From Acinetobacter sp. ANC 3813 (GTDB lineage Bacteria; Pseudomonadota; Gammaproteobacteria; Pseudomonadales; Moraxellaceae), in the NCBI RefSeq assembly GCF_002135435.1, contig NZ_NEGK01000016.1, forward strand, positions 1 to 60,382: a stretch of DNA of 60,382 nt, written 5' to 3'. A program made the position numbers and the translations under genes. This document shows positions 46,078 through 54,719 of the stretch, piece after piece. Numbering within the stretch: the stretch's first letter is position 1; each line of letters opens with the position of its first letter. The notes under the pieces are model-generated. The model made no database searches. It saw only the letters and a list, made by a program, of their open reading frames with translations, and had not been told where the DNA came from.

Positions 46078-47046
46078 TTAAATCGTCGTCTCATTGTGCT
46101 TCTTGCTGTGGCGGATCGACAGCCAAGCAGTAATTGCCAAGACCAATACAATAAAGCCCAGTGAGATCCAAATTGGCATGTGGAATACATCCAGCATCAG
46201 CATCTTGAAGCCAATAAACAGCAGGATAATGCCTAAGCCATACGGCAAGTAATGCATTTTAGTGGCGGCGCCTGAAAGCAGGAAGAACATTGCGCGCAGG
46301 CCTAAAATTGCCATCAGGTTAGCTGTTAAGACAATGAACGGATCTGAGGTCACTGCAAAAATTGCGGGAATGGAATCTACAGCAAAAATGACATCTGAAG
46401 CTTCGACCAATATCAGCACTAAAAACAACGGTGTCGCCCACAAAACGCCGTTTTGACGGACAAAGAATTTGTCTTCATGCATTTGCGGCGTGATGCGCAT
46501 GTGCTTGCGCAGCCACTTCAGAATCGCCATATCTTCAATGTTTTTGTCTTCATCGTCATCTTGGCCTTTTAAGAACTTAAAGCCTGTGTAGACAAGGAAT
46601 GCGCCGAAGATGTACAGCACCCATGAGAATTCCTGAACAAACCATGCGCCAATGAAAATAAAGATGGTACGCAAGACAATTGCGCCAAGTACGCCGTATA
46701 ACAGCAATTTACGCTGCAGCGCAGGAGGAATGGCAAAAGCGGCAAAGATCATCAGCCAGACGAAAACGTTATCGACCGCCAGTGATTTTTCTAAGAGATA
46801 GCCGGCAAAGTATTCCATGACCTTGGTATTGGCAATGGCTACACCAGCGGTTTGCTGTAAATAGAGCCAGAGTCCGCCGCCAAACAGGGCTGCAACTGAA
46901 ACCCAGGCTATACTCCAATAGGCTGCAGTTTTAAGTTTGACTTCTTGACCTTTGTTTTGCTTAAAGCCTAAAAAGTCCACAATAAGCATGACGGTGACTA
47001 AGCCGAAAAATGCCAGATAGAGCCACAAAGAGCCAATTGTTTCCAT
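46078..47046 (-). CDS. TerC/Alx-family membrane protein (probable manganese exporter)
   Basis: The product has 322 residues from ATG 47046 (METIGSLWLYLAFFG), which has a perfect GGAGG six bases upstream; the frame start at 47100 is rejected. There are about nine membrane helices, with DNVFVWLMIFAAFAIP, a conserved acidic cytoplasmic loop DDDEDKNIED and EASDVIFAVDSIPAIFAVT. Members are implicated in Mn export and metal loading of exported enzymes. A manganese-riboswitch-type leader precedes the gene and supports that role. Confidence 0.9.
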   Translation of the reverse strand: METIGSLWLYLAFFGLVTVMLIVDFLGFKQNKGQEVKLKTAAYWSIAWVSVAALFGGGLWLYLQQTAGVAIANTKVMEYFAGYLLEKSLAVDNVFVWLMIFAAFAIPPALQRKLLLYGVLGAIVLRTIFIFIGAWFVQEFSWVLYIFGAFLVYTGFKFLKGQDDDEDKNIEDMAILKWLRKHMRITPQMHEDKFFVRQNGVLWATPLFLVLILVEASDVIFAVDSIPAIFAVTSDPFIVLTANLMAILGLRAMFFLLSGAATKMHYLPYGLGIILLFIGFKMLMLDVFHMPIWISLGFIVLVLAITAWLSIRHSKKHNETTI

Positions 47047-47076
47047 GTAAATCCTCCACATTTGACAATCGGCCAT

Positions 47077-47258
47077 AAAAAAACCTTGACCAGTTGCCAA
47101 ATGAATAAAACATCTGTAACAACATGATCAAGGTCTTGCCTACATTGTCATCGGGTAGATGGGCAATGCTCAGATACCGACTTTTTGCAAAGTGTAATGA
47201 CGATATTCTGACACGCAGGCAGGGTTAACCGTACCGCGTTTGGAGGAGGCTACTCCCC
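47077..47258 (-). promoter_or_regulatory. yybP-ykoY-type manganese riboswitch with terminator
   Basis: The minus-strand leader starts with GGGGAGTAGCC (47248-47258), the hallmark of the yybP-ykoY family. It ends in an intrinsic-terminator-like stem (ACCTTGA at 47128-47134 pairing with TCAAGGT at 47083-47089) followed by seven T, 30 bp before the TerC-family start. In this family Mn binding raises expression of the exporter. The second conserved loop was not aligned in detail. Confidence 0.8.
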
Positions 47259-47353
47259 TTGTTCAACTAAATTTTGTTTTGGACACTGTCCAAATATGCG
47301 TCAAGCATGGCAGATTTAAGTCCAATACGCAAATTTTTGATTCAAGATCAGCC

Positions 47354-48553
47354 TCAATGCTTATCTGGCATAAAATCACGGCGCTGCACCAGTACTGCCG
47401 CCAGCACAACTCCCAGTACTGCCAATACTCCGCCAGCTAAGCCAATATTGGCTAAGCTCGAATGCGCTGTGACGATGCCGCCCAGCAAAGCCCCGGCCCC
47501 TATGCCAACATTGTACAGTCCAGAATAAATTGCCATAGCGACGTCGGTTGCGTCCGAAGCCAAATTTAAGGTTTTGGCTTGCAAGGCCAGACTGAAGCCG
47601 ATAATGCCGATGCCCCAAAATATGCACAGGATGCTGAAGCTGCCAAAATGCGGTGAAAGCGGCAGCATCAGCAACATGGAAGCCGCTAAGAAAGCTGTAA
47701 ATAATGGAATTGCCAATTTGGGAAACTTGGCGCCAAATTTGCCAAACAGATACGATCCGATAAACCCTGCTCCGCCAAAGATCAGCAGCAGCGCGGTTGT
47801 CGCTGCTGATGAAAAACCGGCAATATTCAAAGCAAAAGGTTCAATGTAGCTGTAAGCGGTAAATTGCGCCGTAATCACAATGACGGTAAGGGCAAAAATC
47901 ATCATCAGGCTTGGGCGCTTGGCAAAGTCTTTTAAATTGTTCAGTGAGCCTGAGTTCTGGCTTGGCAGCTGAGGCAAGGTTTTGGCTAAGGTCAGGCAGA
48001 TCGCCAGCGCGCCGATGGCGATTAAAGCGAAGGTGTTGCGCCAGCCATAAATTTCTCCAATCATGCGCCCAAAAGGAATTCCCAGCACCATGGCCAAAGC
48101 CGTGCCCGTCGCCAATAAGCCCAGCGCCTGAAACTCTTTGCCCTGCGGCGCTACCCGTACGGCCAATGAGGCGGTAATCGACCAAAACAGCGCATGTGAA
48201 ATGGCAATGCCAACGCGGCTCAGCAGCAGCGCATTAAAGCTCCACGCCAGATAAGACAGCACATGGCTGGCAATAAATACAGCAAATAAGCTCAACAGCA
48301 GAAAGCGCCGTTCAATATTCTTGGTCAGCAGCATCATGGGCAAAGAAATCGGTGCAACAATCCACGCATACAAGGTAATCATGATGCCCGTTTCAGCAGC
48401 AGTCATATCAAAGCTGCCGCCGATATCACTGAGTAAGGCCACGGGTATAAATTCGGTGGTATTAAAAATAAAAGCAGCAAAAGCCAGTGTGATGACACTG
48501 GCCCATTGTCGCCGTTCACTGGGAGCAGAATGGGGAGATGTGGACAATGACAT
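47354..48553 (-). CDS. MFS exporter, SotB/sugar-efflux type
   Basis: The 399-residue product has twelve membrane helices. The start [51 protein letters not shown] is very close to SotB/YdeA sugar-efflux transporters (E. coli SotB exports arabinose and IPTG). Substrate here is unproven. It lies between the riboswitch leader and a divergent GNAT gene. Confidence 0.88.
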   Translation of the reverse strand: MSLSTSPHSAPSERRQWASVITLAFAAFIFNTTEFIPVALLSDIGGSFDMTAAETGIMITLYAWIVAPISLPMMLLTKNIERRFLLLSLFAVFIASHVLSYLAWSFNALLLSRVGIAISHALFWSITASLAVRVAPQGKEFQALGLLATGTALAMVLGIPFGRMIGEIYGWRNTFALIAIGALAICLTLAKTLPQLPSQNSGSLNNLKDFAKRPSLMMIFALTVIVITAQFTAYSYIEPFALNIAGFSSAATTALLLIFGGAGFIGSYLFGKFGAKFPKLAIPLFTAFLAASMLLMLPLSPHFGSFSILCIFWGIGIIGFSLALQAKTLNLASDATDVAMAIYSGLYNVGIGAGALLGGIVTAHSSLANIGLAGGVLAVLGVVLAAVLVQRRDFMPDKH

Positions 48554-48681
48554 AGGTCATACAGATAAAAAAATAGAGCGCTATTTTAGGGACTTGGTAT
48601 TGAATTGTTAAGCGCTATTGAATTGCATTGCAGAATTCCATACAAACATAGGCTGAATGATAAAAACTGGAGCATAAAAGC

Positions 48682-48963
48682 ATGATCATACAGCAGGAAG
48701 ATGACGGTAAAAAAGGCGCATTTTATATTGAGCAGAATAATGAGCGCGCAGCAGAAATGGCCTACGTGTGGGCGGGTTCTGAAAAATTTATTATCGATCA
48801 TACCGATGTCAGTGATGTGCTTCGCGGTCAAGGCGTAGGCAGGCATTTGCTGGATGCTGTGGTGCAGTTTGCCAGAGAGCGTCAATTGAAAATTATGCCG
48901 CTCTGCCCTTTTGCAAAATCCGTTTTTGATAAAGATCCCTCAATACGCGATGTGTTGGCTTAA
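48682..48963 (+). CDS. small GNAT N-acetyltransferase (YjdJ type), copy 1
   Basis: The 93-residue minimal acetyltransferase contains the acetyl-CoA loop LRGQGVGRHLLDAVVQFARERQLKIMPLCPFAKSVF. The catalytic Cys/Asp layout matches the YidJ/Gtn10-like family. Substrate is unknown. A terminator follows. A paralogue lies at 49313. Confidence 0.88.
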   Translation: MIIQQEDDGKKGAFYIEQNNERAAEMAYVWAGSEKFIIDHTDVSDVLRGQGVGRHLLDAVVQFARERQLKIMPLCPFAKSVFDKDPSIRDVLA

Positions 48964-48966
48964 AAC

Positions 48967-49008
48967 CAAAAAACCTCCAATCCGTACAGGGGGCGGATTG
49001 AAGGTTTT
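48967..49008 (+). terminator. terminator after GNAT copy 1
   Basis: AAACCTCCAATCCG pairs with CGGATTGAAGGTTT (one mismatch) and is followed by T. Confidence 0.85.
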
Positions 49009-49060
49009 TTGAAAACTTTGTAGGCCAAGCTATGCAAACTCAGCATGAAATGTATTGAAC

Positions 49061-49144
49061 TTAGAAGCGAGAGCGGTAAATAGAAATTGCCAGCAGCAAT
49101 GCAATGACCAATAAAAACAGGACTGCAACCAGATACATGTCCAT
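49061..49144 (-). CDS. 27-residue single-pass membrane peptide
   Basis: The minus-strand frame MDMYLVAVLFLLVIALLL continues AISIYRSRF, then a stop. It has one membrane helix and a positively charged C-terminus. A GGGG stretch lies nine bases before the ATG. It is in a 350-bp gap between the two GNAT genes and is otherwise the only coding-like content there. It resembles small regulatory membrane peptides in shape only. Confidence 0.45.
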   Translation of the reverse strand: MDMYLVAVLFLLVIALLLAISIYRSRF

Positions 49145-49312
49145 AAACACGACCCCAAGGAAAATTAAAAATGAATTATCATGTAGTATTAATGTAGGGT
49201 GAATCAGTTCTCTTTTCTATCACTGAAAATAGGTATTTTTAAACTTTTTGGTTTGTAAGTGCCTATTTGGTCAACATAATTTTAATATTGGAACATTCAT
49301 AGGATTTGGAAA

Positions 49313-49591
49313 ATGCAGCACATTGATAATGGCAGGAATGGCAAATTTTTTATCTTAAATGAGGCGGGTCAGCGTATTGCAGAAATCAGTTATGTCTGGC
49401 GCGGTGATAAGACGATTGATGCCAATCATACATGGGTGGATGATTCTCTGCGCGGCCAAGGCACAGCGCGTCAGCTTTTAGATGTTTTGGTGAATTTTGC
49501 CCGTGAAAAGCATTTAAAAATTATTCCGAGTTGCTCTTATGTGGCCGTCATGTTTAAGCGAGATCAAAGCTTGGGGGATTTGGCGGCTTAA
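49313..49591 (+). CDS. small GNAT N-acetyltransferase (YjdJ type), copy 2
   Basis: The 92-residue protein has DDSLRGQGTARQLLDVLVNFAREKHLKIIPSCSYVAVMF, aligned along its whole length with the copy at 48682. The two probably arose by duplication. A terminator follows at 49629. Confidence 0.88.
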   Translation: MQHIDNGRNGKFFILNEAGQRIAEISYVWRGDKTIDANHTWVDDSLRGQGTARQLLDVLVNFAREKHLKIIPSCSYVAVMFKRDQSLGDLAA

Positions 49592-49628
49592 ACTGGGCAG
49601 CTTAACTTTTGCTGTGCGTTAAAATCAT

Positions 49629-49659
49629 AAAAAAACCCGCAATCTGCGGGTTTTTTTAT
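49629..49659. terminator. bidirectional terminator
   Basis: AAAAAACCCGC, loop AATCT, GCGGGTTTTTTT, shared by the GNAT gene and the convergent mpl. Confidence 0.9.
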
Positions 49660-49674
49660 CTGTACGCTGCTGTA

Positions 49675-51039
49675 TTAGGCTTTCAGTGCCGCAATCAATT
49701 TTTGATGCAGGCCGCCAAAACCGCCATTCGACATAATCACCACGGCATCGCCCTCCCCTGCTTCTGCAGCCACAGTTTGAATGATGTCATCCAATGAGCG
49801 CGCGACCACAGCATTGTTTGGCGCAGCATCAATCACAGGCTGCAAGTCCCAGTCCAGCCCTTCTGGCTGGTACCAAATCACTTCATCCGCCAGACGTGCA
49901 GAATGCGCCAAACCATCTTTGTGGCTGCCCATTCGCATGGTATTGGAGCGCGGTTCAATGATGGCCCAGAGCTTGCGTTCACCCAAACGCTTGCGCGCGC
50001 CTTCCAGTGTGGTGTCAATGGCGGTTGGATGGTGCGCAAAGTCATCATAGACTTCAATGCCGCGAACTGTGCCCAACAGCTCCATACGGCGCTTCACGCC
50101 GCCAAAGTTAGACAGCGCTTCACAGGCAGCATCAATGGATACACCGACATGTTCAGCAGCAGCAATCGTCGCTAAAGCATTGGCAACACTATGTTGCCCT
50201 GTCATATTCCATTTGACTTCACCTTTCACTGCGCCGTGCTGCAGCACTTTGAAATGGGAACCATCGGCAGACAGCTGTTCGGCATACAGTTCAGATTTGT
50301 CATTGGCATCTAAAGATGTACGTACCACAGGTGTCCAGCAGCCCATTTCCAGCACTTCATCAATATTCGTCTCAGTGATAGGTGCAATAATGCGGCCTTC
50401 ACTTGGAATGGTGCGGACTAAGTGATGGAATTGTTTTTGAATCGCCGCCAAATCATCAAAAATGTCGGCATGGTCAAATTCTAGATTATTTAAAATCGCA
50501 GTTTTAGGGTGGTAATGCACAAACTTCGAACGCTTATCAAAGAAGGCGGAATCATATTCATCCGCTTCAACACAGAAGTATTTACCGCCGCCCAAACGCG
50601 CGCTTTCACTGAAGCCCAAAGGCACGCCGCCAATGAGGAAACCTGGTTCAAGGCCTGCTTGATCTAAAACCCAAGCCAGCATGGTGGTTGTGGTGGTTTT
50701 GCCATGCGTACCCGCCACGCCCAAAACATGTTTGCCTTGCAGTACATGATCTGCCAAAAACTGCGGGCCTGAAATATATGGCAGGCCAACATTGAGCATA
50801 TATTCAACTGCATCAATGCCGCGCTTCATGGCATTGCCGACAATGACTAAATCAGGATGCGGCTGCAAATGGCTGCGGTCATAGCCCTGCATTAAGGTAA
50901 TGCCTGCATTTTCCAGCTGGGTCGACATTGGCGGATAAACGTTCTGGTCTGAACCTGTCACTTTATGGCCTAAGTCACGCGCCAGCAGCGCCAAAGAGCC
51001 CATAAATGTGCCGCAAATACCCAAAATATGCAGATGCAT
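49675..51039 (-). CDS. mpl: UDP-MurNAc:L-Ala-D-Glu-mDAP tripeptide ligase
   Basis: Recycles murein tripeptide by joining it to UDP-MurNAc. The product has 454 residues from ATG 51039 (MHLHILGICGTFMGSLALLARDLGHKVTGSD); a GTG at 51054 is possible. The ATP-binding loop GVAGTHGKTTTT, the Mur-ligase EADEYDSAFFDKRSKFVHY and the C-terminal DDFAHHPTAI are diagnostic. Together with anmK at 56085 and the transglycosylase at 54720 it makes this a peptidoglycan-recycling neighbourhood. Confidence 0.96.
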   Translation of the reverse strand: MHLHILGICGTFMGSLALLARDLGHKVTGSDQNVYPPMSTQLENAGITLMQGYDRSHLQPHPDLVIVGNAMKRGIDAVEYMLNVGLPYISGPQFLADHVLQGKHVLGVAGTHGKTTTTTMLAWVLDQAGLEPGFLIGGVPLGFSESARLGGGKYFCVEADEYDSAFFDKRSKFVHYHPKTAILNNLEFDHADIFDDLAAIQKQFHHLVRTIPSEGRIIAPITETNIDEVLEMGCWTPVVRTSLDANDKSELYAEQLSADGSHFKVLQHGAVKGEVKWNMTGQHSVANALATIAAAEHVGVSIDAACEALSNFGGVKRRMELLGTVRGIEVYDDFAHHPTAIDTTLEGARKRLGERKLWAIIEPRSNTMRMGSHKDGLAHSARLADEVIWYQPEGLDWDLQPVIDAAPNNAVVARSLDDIIQTVAAEAGEGDAVVIMSNGGFGGLHQKLIAALKA

Positions 51040-51182
51040 GTGTTTTAACTCCACTGCTTTTTAGACACATCACTTCATTATTGTGGTGTTGTCGTGATTA
51101 ATTCGATTTGAAAGTTGATTCGATTTGAGAGCAACGATAGCAAGGGTTTTAGGGAAAAGATAGTGGCTTATTTTAGGCCTTT

Positions 51183-51689
51183 CTAATCGTTATCCACATT
51201 CTGCATTTCAGTTTGAAAAGTCAATTGGGTCATTGCAAATGCATATACACTGTCTGCTTCACCATTTTCTAAATTTTTTAATACTTTATTGATTGGAAAT
51301 GAAAAATGTGTAAAAGAGTCCTCTTTATCCGTTCCGATCATTAGAAAATGAGAGCCTAGAGATTTTGCTTGATATTGAGCAATTTCAGGATGAAATTTTA
51401 TAGCTTCATCATATTCAACCCATTTCCAGTCAATTTTTTGATCATTTTTTCTGACAGTTTCACCGACATAAGCTCCAGTTCGTATTGCTAATCGGACAAC
51501 TTCCACATAGGGTTCTAAATGCAGTTCCTTTTTGTCGGCATGGATTAGAAATGCACAAATAGTATGTAAACTTTGCAGGGAATAGTCCAAATATTGAAGC
51601 TTTAAGAACTCTTTATTAAAGGTTGGATTTTTATCATCATGAATCAGTTGTTGGGCAAATTCAGCACAAGCGTCATTTGAATTTTCCAT
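51183..51689 (-). CDS. hypothetical protein
   Basis: The product has 168 residues from ATG 51689 (MENSNDACAEFAQQLIHD); the longer frame to 51782 adds a non-conserved-looking stretch. It is acidic and soluble, with no recognised domain. The stop region contains a perfect DnaA box (51190-51198), probably by chance. Locally lower GC suggests it may be a recent arrival. Confidence 0.6.
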   Translation of the reverse strand: MENSNDACAEFAQQLIHDDKNPTFNKEFLKLQYLDYSLQSLHTICAFLIHADKKELHLEPYVEVVRLAIRTGAYVGETVRKNDQKIDWKWVEYDEAIKFHPEIAQYQAKSLGSHFLMIGTDKEDSFTHFSFPINKVLKNLENGEADSVYAFAMTQLTFQTEMQNVDND

Positions 51690-51824
51690 AATTATTTTAC
51701 CTGCAGAACTATTGCTTATTGATAGGACTAAAAAATCTGAAATAATTAATTTTCTCAGTTCACTATTCTTACTGCATAGCATTCATTCTATTATTATTCT
51801 ATTTCAGAATCGTTAGATCTAAAA

Positions 51825-52172
51825 ATGGCTTTATCCTTTCCCCTTTTATTGCTGATTATTTCCAACTGTTTCATGACTCTGGCATGGTATGGTCATTTAA
51901 AGTTTTTACCTCATGATGCCCCACTGTGGAAAGCGGTTCTATTGAGTTGGGTGATTGCTCTGCTGGAATACAGTTTTATGATTCCAGCCACCCGCATGCT
52001 GGCGGCACATGGCTGGACATTGGGCCAGATGAAAATCACGCAGGAGGTTGTCACCCTGCTGGTGTTTGTACCTTTTATGATTTTTCTATTTAAACAGCCA
52101 TTTAAGCTGGACTATCTTTGGGCAGGACTGTGTCTGTTTGGCTGTGTGTATTTTGTCTTTAGAAGTCAATAA
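51825..52172 (+). CDS. DMT-like small membrane protein (DUF486)
   Basis: The 115-residue protein has four membrane helices and the DUF486 features NCFMTLAWYGHLKF, ALLEYSFMIPATRM and ITQEVVTLLVFVPFM. It is related to drug/metabolite transporters. No ligand is known. Confidence 0.88.
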   Translation: MALSFPLLLLIISNCFMTLAWYGHLKFLPHDAPLWKAVLLSWVIALLEYSFMIPATRMLAAHGWTLGQMKITQEVVTLLVFVPFMIFLFKQPFKLDYLWAGLCLFGCVYFVFRSQ

Positions 52173-52320
52173 TGCATAAAATTTGAGTTGAATTGCGGCA
52201 GAAGCGCATCAGCACTGCCATTATGGCTATAAAAGATGGCTTTGCGGTTAATCGTCCGAATTTGCAGCTTATTTTCTGAAAAAAATACAAAAAAAAATCT
52301 TCCGAAAATGGCTCTGAACT

Positions 52321-52349
52321 TTGGGCGGGATGAAAATTCAGTCTATAAT
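52321..52349 (+). promoter_or_regulatory. purE promoter
   Basis: TTGGGC (52321-52326), 17 bp, TATAAT (52344-52349), giving a leader of about 65 nt before purE at 52419. This makes the in-frame extension back to 52236 untenable as coding sequence. Confidence 0.72.
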
Positions 52350-52418
52350 ACGGGGCTCTTATTAAAGCTTGGCTCTAGTCGAGATTTATCTCTCTTAATT
52401 ATCTCTGGAAACATTGCA

Positions 52419-52931
52419 ATGAATGCGGCCGCTTCACAAGACACTCCTCTCGTTGGAATTATCATGGGTTCTCAATCTGATTGGGCAACTTTAGAAAACA
52501 CTGCCAATATGCTGAAACAGCTGGGCGTTCCATTTGAAGCGGAGGTTGTGTCAGCGCACCGTACTCCAGACCGTTTATTTGAATATGCAGAAACTGCGCG
52601 TGATCGCGGTATTCAAGTCATTATTGCCGGTGCAGGCGGCGCGGCGCATTTGCCTGGTATGTGCGCTGCCAAAACTGATCTTCCTGTATTGGGTGTTCCA
52701 GTAAAATCATCTATTTTGAACGGTGTAGACTCATTGCTGTCTATCGTGCAAATGCCTGCAGGCATTGCAGTGGGCACTTTGGCGATTGGCCCTGCTGGCG
52801 CAACCAATGCAGCCATCATGGCGGCGCAAATTTTAGGTTTGACGCGCCCTGACATTGCCAAAAATGTTGCAGAATTCCGCGCTGCGCAAACTGAAAAAGT
52901 TGCAGGCAATAATATTCCGGGCCAAGCTTAA
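52419..52931 (+). CDS. purE: N5-carboxyaminoimidazole ribonucleotide mutase
   Basis: Converts N5-CAIR to CAIR in purine synthesis. The product has 170 residues from ATG 52419 (GGAA upstream). The class I PurE motifs are present: [58 protein letters not shown] and [17 protein letters not shown]. The 61 extra residues of the upstream open frame lie over the promoter and leader. purK follows 15 bp later. Confidence 0.97.
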   Translation: MNAAASQDTPLVGIIMGSQSDWATLENTANMLKQLGVPFEAEVVSAHRTPDRLFEYAETARDRGIQVIIAGAGGAAHLPGMCAAKTDLPVLGVPVKSSILNGVDSLLSIVQMPAGIAVGTLAIGPAGATNAAIMAAQILGLTRPDIAKNVAEFRAAQTEKVAGNNIPGQA

Positions 52932-52946
52932 AACGGGACACAGATC

Positions 52947-54068
52947 ATGGATAAAACCATCGGTATTTTTGGCGGCGGCCAGCTCGGCCGCATGATGGCG
53001 CAAGCAGCGCTGCCGCTGAATATTCAATGTACCTTCTTTGAAGCCAATACAGACTGCCCTTCAGCAGCTTTAGGCCCGGTTTTTTCAACCAAAGCGATTG
53101 ACGGCCTGCAGCAGTTTATCGACAGCGCAGATGTATTCAGCTTAGAGTTTGAAAATACGCCGCTGGCAGATGTCGATGTTTTAACGAAGAATAAAGACAT
53201 GCATCCGCCGCGCCAAGCTTTAGCGATTGCGCAGCATCGTTTGTCAGAAAAAGCGTTATTTGATGAATTGGCGATTCCTGTTGCGCCGTATAAAGCCGTG
53301 ACTTCACTTGAGCAGCTGAAAAGCGCTGCCGCTGAATTAGGCTTGCCTTTAGTGTTGAAAACTGCCCGTGGCGGTTACGATGGCAAAGGTCAATTCGTCT
53401 TGCGTTCAGCAGACCAAATTGATCAAGCTTGGGCTGAACTCGGTCCTGCTGGCGAACTGATTGCAGAAAGTTTTGTGACTTTTTCGCGTGAAGTGTCGAT
53501 TATTGCGGTGCGCGGTCAAAATGGTGATGTGAAAACTTGGCCTTTGGCGGAAAATCATCATCACAACGGCATTTTGTCGCATTCAATTGTACCTGCACCC
53601 AACAGTGCAGATTTGCAGCCGGTGGCTCAAGACTACATTACCCGTCTGCTCAATCATTTGAATTATGTCGGCGTATTGACGCTTGAACTGTTTGTCACAG
53701 ACAAAGGCCTATATGCCAATGAGATGGCGCCGCGCGTACACAACTCTGGCCATTGGTCTATTGAAGGCGCTGTCTGCTCTCAATTTGAAAACCACGTCCG
53801 CGCAGTGGCTGGCTTGCCTTTAGGCTCAACAGCTGTAGTGCGTCCAACAGTGATGGTTAATATCATTGGACAGCATCCAAAATCTGGAGATGTGCTGGCT
53901 TTAGAAGGCGCTCATCTGCATTTGTACAACAAATCAGAACGTGAAGGCCGTAAGATTGGACACATCACGCTGATGCCGAATGACAGTGCAGAATTAACTA
54001 CATTGTGCCGTCAATTGGCGAAAATTTTGCCTAATCCATTAGCGCTAAGTGAAGATATGAGCATTTAA
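52947..54068 (+). CDS. purK: N5-carboxyaminoimidazole ribonucleotide synthase
   Basis: ATP-grasp enzyme that carboxylates AIR to N5-CAIR, the substrate of PurE. The 373-residue product has IGIFGGGQLGRMMAQAA at the start, the ATP-grasp loop TARGGYDGKGQFVL and EMAPRVHNSGHWSIEGA near residue 260. It forms an operon with purE. A terminator lies 20 bp downstream. Confidence 0.97.
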   Translation: MDKTIGIFGGGQLGRMMAQAALPLNIQCTFFEANTDCPSAALGPVFSTKAIDGLQQFIDSADVFSLEFENTPLADVDVLTKNKDMHPPRQALAIAQHRLSEKALFDELAIPVAPYKAVTSLEQLKSAAAELGLPLVLKTARGGYDGKGQFVLRSADQIDQAWAELGPAGELIAESFVTFSREVSIIAVRGQNGDVKTWPLAENHHHNGILSHSIVPAPNSADLQPVAQDYITRLLNHLNYVGVLTLELFVTDKGLYANEMAPRVHNSGHWSIEGAVCSQFENHVRAVAGLPLGSTAVVRPTVMVNIIGQHPKSGDVLALEGAHLHLYNKSEREGRKIGHITLMPNDSAELTTLCRQLAKILPNPLALSEDMSI

Positions 54069-54087
54069 ACCCTCGTTTGAATGTTAA

Positions 54088-54119
54088 AAAAGCGGTCATT
54101 GTTTTGACCGCTTTTTTTA
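54088..54119 (+). terminator. terminator after purK
   Basis: AAAAAAGCGGTCA, loop TTGTT, TGACCGCTTTTTTT. Confidence 0.9.
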
Positions 54120-54311
54120 TGCCTGCTGTTCGGGCATCATGTCGCCTCTAAAAAAATAACGCCATTTATCGGTCTAATAAATAGCGATATTGCTTGTTTA
54201 GTACACGATTACTTATAGTAAAAAAGAATAAATACACTGTTTGGATAGGTTAAATAAGGCGGAATAGCATTGCTTATTCCCTTCAAATAAGCGTTTTTGA
54301 TGTCGATGCGC

Positions 54312-54719
54312 TGTGGATAACATGAGGAGTGCAGGTGTTGGTTTTTGAATTTAAATTTAAAAATAGCGAATGAATTTAAAAAATATAAACGAATTTAAAG
54401 TGCGCTTTTGAATTTAAAAGGCAGTTTTAAATTCAAATTAAAGACCTTGGTGCAGATTAAATAGAGTAAATGAATTTAAAAAATGGCTTTTGGTGCGCTG
54501 TGCTGTGGGTAAGTGTATTTAAATTTAAAAATCAATTTGAATTTAAATACCTTTAAATGAATTTAAAAGCAGTAATGTGGATAAGTTTTAAATTTAAAAG
54601 CAAATAATGAATTTATTGTGAAGAGAAATGAATTCAAATTTACAGATCTGTATCTATTATTTCAGCTTGCTAATGTTATGGTGTTAACAGATTTGAATTT
54701 AAAAAATAGAAAGGGTGTT
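54312..54719. other. oriC-like cluster of DnaA boxes and GAATTTAAA repeats
   Basis: In the 650-bp gap between purK and the transglycosylase gene there are two perfect DnaA boxes TGTGGATAA (54312-54320 and 54576-54584) and a variant TGTGGGTAA (54504-54512). They are accompanied by eight copies of GAATTTAAA and one TTTAAATTC between about 54345 and 54710. The repeat spacing is irregular. It shares both motifs with oriC at 23392-23780 and with 16277-16513. No gene is supported here; the frame from 54618 is the unused extension of the next gene. Confidence 0.65.

Noticed and set aside
51190..51198. Perfect DnaA box at the stop of the hypothetical gene at 51183
   Set aside because: A single box inside a coding region without companion boxes or TTTAAATTC motifs; probably coincidental.
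52236..52418. 61-codon N-terminal extension of PurE
   Set aside because: It spans a good promoter (52321-52349), and PurE homologues start at the MNAA-like position 52419.
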